From assembly GCA_902702965.1 (NCBI GenBank), contig CACRXP010000034.1, positions 1,731,909 through 1,795,908 of the forward strand: 64,000 bases of DNA, read 5' to 3'. Each line of letters opens with the position of its first letter. Position 1 is the first letter of the stretch. Shown here in pieces: positions 57,896-64,000 of the stretch. The notes under the pieces were generated by a model. That model saw nothing but the letters and a program-made list of their open reading frames with translations. It made no database searches and was not told the origin of the DNA. This DNA is from Spirometra erinaceieuropaei (lineage: Eukaryota > Platyhelminthes > Cestoda > Diphyllobothriidea > Diphyllobothriidae). A program made the position numbers and the translations under genes.

Positions 57896-58107
57896 TTTGA
57901 AACACAGGTGCGGACTCCAACATTCTGGATAACTTTTCTATATACACAAAGAGCGCAGGCTTAAGTATGAAGAAAAGGCTTTTATGACGATTTTCGGTAG
58001 AAAGTAGCTTTATAGGGTATGGTCGAGAAGCTTCCGAGGGCAGAAATTTAGACAAATAGCTCTAAACTATTTCAAGATCAAAGACCGGTAAAAGCATGAT
58101 GGGCAAT

Positions 58108-58430
58108 CAGGTGTAGTATATCACATCCGTGTCTTTGTAACTACACAGGACAGACTGGGCGCATGCTCGGATCGCGCATACACGAAAATAAGCTGGCTGT
58201 GCAACGAGGCGACGCATTATCACAAGTGGCCGCGCACACCTACGAAATGGGTCACGAGTTTAACTTCTTAGCCACCAAAATAGTCGCCCACGCCGTAAAC
58301 AAAACAGACCGAGAATTGATTTAAGCCTGGCCCTCGGATGACAACTCAATCAATCGATTTATCGATCTGGCGCCGGTGTACATAGCCCAGCGTAGTCACC
58401 ACCAGGCATGTGCCGTCGGTCGATGATGGA
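58108..58430 (+). pseudogene. PLE GIY-YIG endonuclease, copy with downstream hammerhead
   Basis: Reads GVVYHI (GIY), then after a one-base loss CLCNYTGQTGRMLGSRIHEN (YIG and catalytic arginine), KLAVQRGDALSQVAAHTYEM, GHEFNFLATKIVAH, then a TAA within the ELI-x-AW block, and SDDNSINRFIDLAP. The domain is complete in order but broken by one shift and one stop. The hammerhead at 58480 follows 50 bp later on the same strand, the arrangement known for Penelope-like elements. No RT is upstream. Confidence 0.85.
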
Positions 58431-58479
58431 CCTACATGCCTTATAACTGTCGCTTGTTGTGCTGCTGCTGCTGCTACCT

Positions 58480-58513
58480 CTGACGATGGACTCCTGTACG
58501 CGTCTGAAAGCTC
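58480..58513 (+). ncRNA. Hammerhead ribozyme motif with intact core
   Basis: CTGACGA, stem II GGACTC-CTGTAC-GCGTCT (one internal mismatch), GAAA, then GCTC, giving helix III of two pairs (AG/CT) and cleavage expected after C58513. Stem I can form CCT with AGG and, beyond a CTG-rich bulge, TTGT with ACAA (58453-58456 with 58517-58520). All core bases I can check fit the hammerhead consensus CUGANGA...GAAA...UH. It lies 3' of the PLE endonuclease. Confidence 0.75.
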
Positions 58514-58559
58514 AGGACAATAAACAGTGTTCCGGTGATCGACTCTTTTTCTTCTTCAT

Positions 58560-58990
58560 TTATGCATACACCTACCACTCGAAATTTCCCCTTATTTCAA
58601 GATCGATAGAATCAGACTTTAAGTTCGGTATGCCACTCCATAGCCGGTCTTCGTTGGAAAATTGAAGAGACATTATCCGCATGAATAATTACTTATAATT
58701 TTGGCGCCGTCCTCCTTGTCATGTGCAATGAACGCACGTGTTCTGCCTTCTAAAATCACTTGACGGTGTTTTTTAATGTTGTCCAAATTTCTCTGCTCAA
58801 GGACTGGAGACGGTTGAATTATATCATTTGGCGCCGCCTCGATCTGTATATTGTTGGGGCGTCATTTCTTATATGGCTATTATCGTAAGTGTGTGATTCC
58901 TATTCTTTCAATTGCTGCTTCCTGATTTTGGTTGTTTCTGCAATAAACCACCCAACAACACTTTCACATGGGGGAAGGAAACTGAATTCT
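58560..58990. other. No supported feature
   Basis: AT-rich, nothing recognised. Confidence 0.5.
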
Positions 58991-58991
58991 T

Positions 58992-59405
58992 TCAGCGTAG
59001 CAGATTTTTCCCAAAAGTTAAATAATTTACAGCATCAACATCGTGAGTGATGCATGTCGCGAAGCAGCCTCCCTCGCTTGCGGTCACCCGCCCTATACCG
59101 TCATCCTCTTTCATAAAATAACAATCCCTTGCAAAGAAACGCATTTGGTCTTCCACCATTTTCGCCATCGCAGGCTCTAACCGTAAACACTCTTTCCTGC
59201 CTACCGATATGTGCACGCGGCATATCCAAATTCTGGAAATAACAGTCCCTTGCACTCCCCCGCGCAGTTTTCGCCAATTAATCTAACCTTCCTCGCTGGC
59301 GCTGGAAGTCCATCTTTTCTACAGACTGCCATCTCAGTGGTACCTATTGCATCAACAAAATACGTGGCAGCACATGTCGCACAGTTACCCCCTTCCCTCT
59401 ATGCG
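58992..59405 (-). CDS. Candidate duplicated cysteine-rich module
   Basis: Two diverged protein units follow each other on the minus strand about 320 bp apart: GGNCATCAATYFVDAIGTTE, VCRKDGLPAPARK, GECKGLLFPEFG (59405-59215), and GRKECLRLEPAMAK, ARDCYFMKEDD, GGCFATCITHDVDAVNYLTF (59210-59000). CATC/FATC, VDA and RK blocks align. A stop and frame change separate them (about 59195). They could be two exons of a gene encoding a repeated secreted domain, or a repeat. No splice sites were confirmed. Confidence 0.3.
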
Positions 59406-59459
59406 CACCCTGAATTAATGCAAAATGCAGTCATGCATGCACGCTTCGACTGTTGAAGT

Positions 59460-60799
59460 CTTGTGCCACTTAAAAGTGCCCTAGCTTCATGAAAAAGAAT
59501 ACGCCCAGAGGTCCATTGAAATAATTCAAACTTTTTCAGACAAGGCTAGTTAGGTCACAATAATTTTCTTCGGAAAACAATTATGTTTTGTTCTCGCTAC
59601 AGCAGGGCTCACAAAAGTCAATCAAGTTGCATTGTTTTGGACTGAAAACGGTGCATCACGCCTTTTTACACAAACGTCCCCTTTACTCTCACAGTCGTCA
59701 ACAATATCTTTTTCACCATTATTTTTAAAGTGACAAAACAAAGCAGTTGCAACACTTGCGGTGGATCCTTGCAGCGTTTACGCCTCTGCCTACCACGTAG
59801 GCTTTTCGTAAACTTTTTTCATTTGGTCGCGGGTTATACGCAGAAAATCACGAGTATACTGGTGGAACTTTCTTATCTGGCTCAATGCGTGTAAATCCTA
59901 CTATTGTCCCTTATACAAACATCCTTCATGTTGCTTCAAGTCGCATTATCTGCAATTATAATCGGCGTATATTTGGCTTCAAGCTACCGAATGAATGTGT
60001 GCTCGCTAGCATTTAGATCACGCGCTTTTTGAGGCGCCATGGCGGACAACGCGAAGGAATCTAAATCACACAAATATGAATGAAGACAAGACATAATGGG
60101 GTTAGAAAGTATACAACCAGTTCAGCAAGCGGTTGCTGAGCGTTGTCTCTTCAGGTGAGTGTGTCGTTGGGGTTGATGGACCGCGGGGCGTGCGTGCTTG
60201 CTTCTCGGCTATGCGATGGGTGCAGCCTCGATTGGTCTCGAGCTTTCGCCACGCTAGTGCCAAGTGTGTCTTCAGCTGCGAATTGACAGAAAACGTGGAA
60301 AGTGCAGGAAGGCGGTATAAGTAAACGACCGCGTTGGAGGTGTTGGAAGCAGACGGCCACATACTTGCCCGCAACTATGTGGCGAATAAAGCCGCAAATG
60401 ACGCCAATTTCATCGTATCCAGTACTATGACGCCCGTCTTCATACTGGTCACCCATTTCCTGGGTACCCACTTCAGCGTCTTAGCAGATTCTCAGACGAA
60501 GCCCCTCCAACCAAAGCAAGTTGTCAGGGCAAGCTGGTCGATTATTTCACGATTCTAGTTCGGGTTTGTCCTTCAACATTATTTTTACCCTCTTCCTCAG
60601 TTTATCTAAGGAGGGAGGACTCGATTAAATGTCACACGTAATTCCCAACATGTGAACGTACATAAGCAGACTATTTGTCTCGTGTTATATCGATCTGCCA
60701 TCACGAACCGTCAATCACAACTCTCTTCGAAAGTTTTGTCTACATGTATCAAATGTCAGTGATGGCTCCGAACTGGACGTGGAACTGTGGCTTATAAGG
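59460..60799. other. No supported gene
   Basis: A GC-richer patch at 60130-60480 has overlapping frames on both strands without recognisable content. Confidence 0.5.
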
Positions 60800-62183
60800 G
60801 TATAACTCCATGCAACTTTGGCAGGCAGGTGTAAGAAAAAATCAGGCTTACGCGCAAGAAGATTCCTTTAGCAGAATCGTAATATTAAACCTCGTGCGAC
60901 ATCATCCCATAATAATGCAGTTACTTTAGGATGGCAGTTTTGGAAAGAAATTAGGTTTATCCACCCAAGACTGCCTTCTATAAAAATGACTGCTTATTTA
61001 GTATGAATGTTTTTCATAGATTTTCGGCATTTTTATAAATTCAAATATATCTCATAGAAACCATGCATAAAAATATTCATTTGATTTCTCATTTAGTAGA
61101 AACGTACGTCTTCTTCGATCATTATACTCAAAGAAAGGGTATAATTCGGTTTTAAACGGTTGCCTTTTCTTAAAATGTCATGTCTCTAAATTTATTATTG
61201 TTGCTCGTCAAGTCTACAATATGGCTTAAATCTACTGTCGAATTTAAAAAACTCTGTATGATCTCCTCTTAAAAATACATACAAATGTTGTACGAAATTC
61301 GACGGGCATGGATGAATTAGGTAAGATTGTAATATTGATTGTCTACCGGTATACTCCTATAATATTTCTGACTGACTGGCATGCTGGCTTTTGAATACAT
61401 TTCTTGTGGACCTCCTGTGAAACCTCAAGCGACAAAATGATCACATAAGTGATATTCATTTTCACATTGATTTTCGATAGTTTTATAAATTCAAATCTAT
61501 TTTATAATTAAAATGCACAAAATTGGCTTTCTTTCACTCGTTTGTTTGAAATCGCATTGCCTTCACATGTTATGTGATATATTAAGCATTTGAGATAGTT
61601 TTCCAATCCCCGAATACTTTTGAGCCAGATCGGCTGTCGCATTATGGTTGAGTAGTCTTAGCCTACGAGGTGCATGCTTTCCGCGTTACGAAAATAATAT
61701 ATTTCTCTACATCTTTAAGAAGATAACGTATGGATTTCCAAAAGTTGGCAATGGATGGAGGCCACGTCACACACCACATGAGGAGCATTGGTAAACTGAG
61801 ATGTACGATCATGTACAAATAGACATTGCACGGTCTTAAAAATGTCATAATTAAACACTTTTTTTAAAAAAAGTTATCATTTCCTCAGTAAAAAACTTTG
61901 ACACAACGTGCTTTTCTACAAAACGAGCAGATAAATCATATTTTTATAAAATATATTTGAATTTATAAGACTATTGAAGATTAATGCGAAACATACATGC
62001 TTCCTATGTAGCCGTTTTTTATCGAACGCAGTTTCCGCAAGATATCAAAAATAAGCGCATTCAAAAGCCAACATCCCAGCAAGTCAGAAATATTATTAGA
62101 CTGAAGACGAAATTTCGAGTTCCAGATCAACGGAACACTTTGCTTATTGTCCTTTTGCATCGCGTGTCAAAATTATCATTGTA

Positions 62184-62455
62184 AATAAACAGGCTAGACT
62201 GAACGCATGCTCGAATCGTGCATACACGAACATAAGCTAGCTGTGCGACGAGGCCACGCATTATCACATTTGGCTGCCTACACCTATGAATTGGGTCACG
62301 ATTTTAACTTCACAGCCACCAACATAACCGTCCACGCCGGAAACAATATAGACTGAAAACTGATTTGAGCTTTGGCCTCGGATGAGAAGTCAGTCAATCG
62401 ATTTATCGATTTGGCGCCGGCGTACAGAGCCGTGCAAAGTCACTGCAGTCGTGCG
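62184..62455 (+). pseudogene. PLE endonuclease fragment inside the long-TIR element
   Basis: Reads MLESCIHEHKLAVRRGHALS, YELGHDFNFTATNITVHAGN, then stops, then SDEKSVNRFIDLAPAYRAV. It is a close relative of the 58.1-kb copy but starts inside the YIG motif, so it is 5'-truncated. A stop (TGA) falls in the same codon as the TAA of the other copy. Confidence 0.8.
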
Positions 62456-62519
62456 GGGTCGTACGATGCTTGGCCAACTTACCCTATAACTGTCGCTTGT
62501 TCTTTTGCTGCTACTATCT

Positions 62520-62553
62520 TTGACAATGGATCACTGAACGAGTCCGAAAGCTC
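62520..62553 (+). ncRNA. Decayed hammerhead motif
   Basis: TTGACAA in place of CTGACGA, then stem II GGATC-ACTGAAC-GAGTCC, GAAAGCTC. The 3' half is identical to the 58.5-kb motif; two 5' core changes should inactivate it. Confidence 0.6.
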
Positions 62554-63259
62554 AGGACAATAAACTAAATGTTTCTTTGATCAACTCCTCTAATTATTCA
62601 CTTATTATAATATTATACCGCAAAATAACCAGTATTTTAACACCACCTAAGTAATCCCCCTTAGACGAAAGGGCATTTCAGAATTTAGGCCAACATTTCA
62701 TGAGGTCGGTCACTCACTGTATATAGCTTGTAATTTGGAAACCCTGAATGCCAATGTAAAGGCGGGTGGGGTTTAAAAATGTTCTGGAATGAGGAGCGTT
62801 TTTAAAACTGAATTGTACCCTTCCTTCAAATACAGAATTTCAAGAAGGCATAACGTTCTACCAAAAGAATGAATATTTGTATGCATATTTGTATGTATAT
62901 TAGAATATGTAAGGGCATCGAAAATTGAAGATAACTAATGACAATAATTAAGTGGTCATTTTTACAGAATGTGGTTTTTGCTGACGACCGGAAGGGAGAT
63001 CTTTCGAATGCCGTCATCCTGAGGTAACTGAATTACTACGAGATAATGATGCGCAATTCTTGATCTTACAAACCTACTTAAATAATTTTTCGAGTGGAAA
63101 ACGCATTTCAGCATCTCGGCCAACATTTCGTGATTTACCTCATCTACTGTATGTTTAATTATATGCAGAATGGCATTGTCAACAAAGACAAGATACACTC
63201 AATCGTATCGTTATGCCTAGCAGCTCTCTCTCTCTCTCGAGTCCGACCAGCAACCGCAC

Positions 63260-63425
63260 GGCGGCGCATGGTATAGGCAGAATGCCATTACCGATCAATA
63301 CAAGGGTGACTGGAATGTCCGTTTCACGCTCATATGTAATCCTGAATTGTGGAACACCCGAGGCTTGGACTCGCAACCTGTTAGTTAGAAGTCCGACGCG
63401 TCTGACCACTGGACCAGGGGGCCGT
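63260..63425 (-). repeat. Second SINE family with tRNA-like head
   Basis: The minus strand from 63425 reads CCTGGTCCAGTGGTCAGACG (box A) and CAGGTTGCGAGTCCAAGCC (box B-like, one extra base), then a body shared with 41353-41425. A CT/GA run at 63222-63239 follows. The head resembles an arginine-type tRNA but is not foldable as a functional one. Confidence 0.6.
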
Positions 63426-63435
63426 TGTCCTGTCG

Positions 63436-63463
63436 GTCGCTAGTTCGAACCTCGGGTGTTGCA
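63436..63463 (+). repeat. Opposed box-B-like half
   Basis: CGCTAGTTCGAACCTCGGGT on the plus strand mirrors CCTCGGGTGTTCC of the minus SINE head at 63351-63363, forming an imperfect inverted repeat across 63351-63463. Confidence 0.45.
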
Positions 63464-63559
63464 CACTTCGGGGTTGGGTATGACTGGCTTACGACGGCTA
63501 ATAAGCCTGAAATGGCCATTTCAGTCTCCCTGTTCTTTCTCGGTTATACCATTCTTTAC

Positions 63560-63745
63560 GTCCATTTCGTGTTTGCGCACGCCCTTGAGTTTGATCACCG
63601 CTTCAACTGGGAGGGGACTGATGCGACTGCTGGTGCTAACACCAAACAGGCGCGAAATTTTCTCGAGGCTTGACACTGTAATTACAACAGCATCGACCGC
63701 CATGTCGACTTTCACGCTCACTACGGTTTGCGTTCACGGTTCACT
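63560..63745 (+). pseudogene. PLE GIY-YIG endonuclease C-terminal fragment
   Basis: Reads HALEFDHRFNWEGTDATAG, then ANTKQARNFLEA, a TGA where the family has tryptophan, then HCNYNSIDRHVDFHAHYG. The ARNFLEA-x-HSN.NSI.RHVD order is the end of the PLE endonuclease. Its motif wording differs from the 58-kb and 45-kb copies, so it is a further PLE lineage. The domain start is not recognisable. Confidence 0.75.
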
Positions 63746-63985
63746 GGCTTGCGCCCACCCTAGGACAGCAGCTGCTAATCCGTGTTCGGCCATGTAGAAT
63801 ATCAGGGATTCAGCACCTCCACGCACAGAGTGTACCATGAGCTAAACCCTCAACACCTCCAATAACTTCCGTCACCTTTTCAAACACATTCTTCACCCCA
63901 CCCATAGACGTCTTTTTTGTCGATGTAACCTTGATGTCCCCCCAGCCCCCTAGTGCGATTATCTCCCTTACACTTTCCATTTCGT

Positions 63986-64000
63986 CTGATGAAGGGTTGG
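63986..64000 (+). ncRNA. Possible hammerhead 5' core cut by window edge
   Basis: CTGATGA followed by AGGGTTGG at the last bases, about 240 bp 3' of the endonuclease fragment on the same strand. The rest of the motif is outside the window. Confidence 0.35.

Larger units (their letters stand above)
61270..62725. mobile_element. Long-TIR element, copy 6 (inner, interrupted by PLE)
   Basis: Left arm from about 61270 (ATTAGGTAAGATTGTAATAT) and right arm resuming at about 62600 to 62725 (AGGCCAACATTTCATGAGGT, GGTCACTCACTGTATAT). The right arm is split at about 62105-62600 by a PLE fragment. It lies inside copy 5. Confidence 0.65.
60800..63160. mobile_element. Long-TIR element, copy 5 (outer, interrupted)
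   Basis: The left arm (about 60800-61270) and right arm (about 62725-63160, ending CTCGGCCAACATTTCGTGAT) belong to the family at 51667-52672. The middle is displaced by a second copy of the same family. Left and right remnants carry the usual internal blocks (AAAAATGACTGCTTATTTAG; AATTAAGTGGTCATTTTTAC). Confidence 0.65.

Overview
This is a eukaryotic window with short exons, GT-AG introns, and a sequence dominated by decayed transposable elements. It suggests a parasitic flatworm, probably a tapeworm. The grounds are many Penelope-like element (PLE) pieces with GIY-YIG endonuclease tails and hammerhead-ribozyme motifs, a Ty3/gypsy retrotransposon, CR1/jockey-like LINEs and tRNA-derived SINE heads. 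The species assignment is inference. Two assembly gaps lie at 18046-18419 and 56100-57066.

All host exons I can support are on the minus strand. (1) 267-1081: four consecutive exons of an RFWD3-like E3 ubiquitin ligase (acidic segment, RING, coiled coil); its WD40 part lies off the left edge. (2) About 10.5-13.1 kb: candidate exons of a membrane receptor, the best being a transmembrane/juxtamembrane exon at 11736-11914, plus an Ig-like exon at 10858-11062. (3) About 16.4-33.2 kb: candidate exons of a second single-pass receptor: extracellular pieces at 33.2, 31.5, 28.1 and 27.7 kb, an Ig-like exon at 21.5-21.7 kb, a membrane exon at 21.2 kb, and a tyrosine-rich acidic tail ending with a stop at 16429. 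A young Ty3/gypsy element sits inside this stretch. (4) 38993-43504: exons of a tyrosine kinase (alphaC, hinge/alphaE, HGDLTARN catalytic loop with DFG) and candidate C-terminal exons.

Mobile elements fill the rest. The clearest is a 5093-bp Ty3/gypsy retrotransposon (21814-26906, minus), with 458-bp LTRs differing at 3 sites, CCGG target duplication, leucine-tRNA-type primer site, polypurine tract, gag-protease, RT-RNase H and integrase, and two single-base frame breaks. PLE remnants occur at 3.6-4.3, 34.0, 44.4-46.1, 50.2-51.4, 58.1-58.5, 62.2-62.6 and 63.5-64.0 kb. Several carry hammerhead-like sequences 3' of the endonuclease; the one at 58480-58513 has an intact core. A family of about 0.8-1 kb elements with terminal inverted repeats of up to about 390 bp has six copies (31.65, 36.1, 47.25, 51.67, and a nested pair at 60.8-63.2 kb). 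The inner copy of the nested pair is itself interrupted by a PLE fragment.

The candidate systems of most interest are the hammerhead/GIY-YIG PLE remnants, including one internally shortened copy bracketed by degenerate telomere-like repeats, and the apparent cluster of Ig/transmembrane receptor exons beside a tyrosine kinase. Several coding regions break by one base, three of them at homopolymers, so consensus error in the assembly is a live alternative to pseudogenisation.
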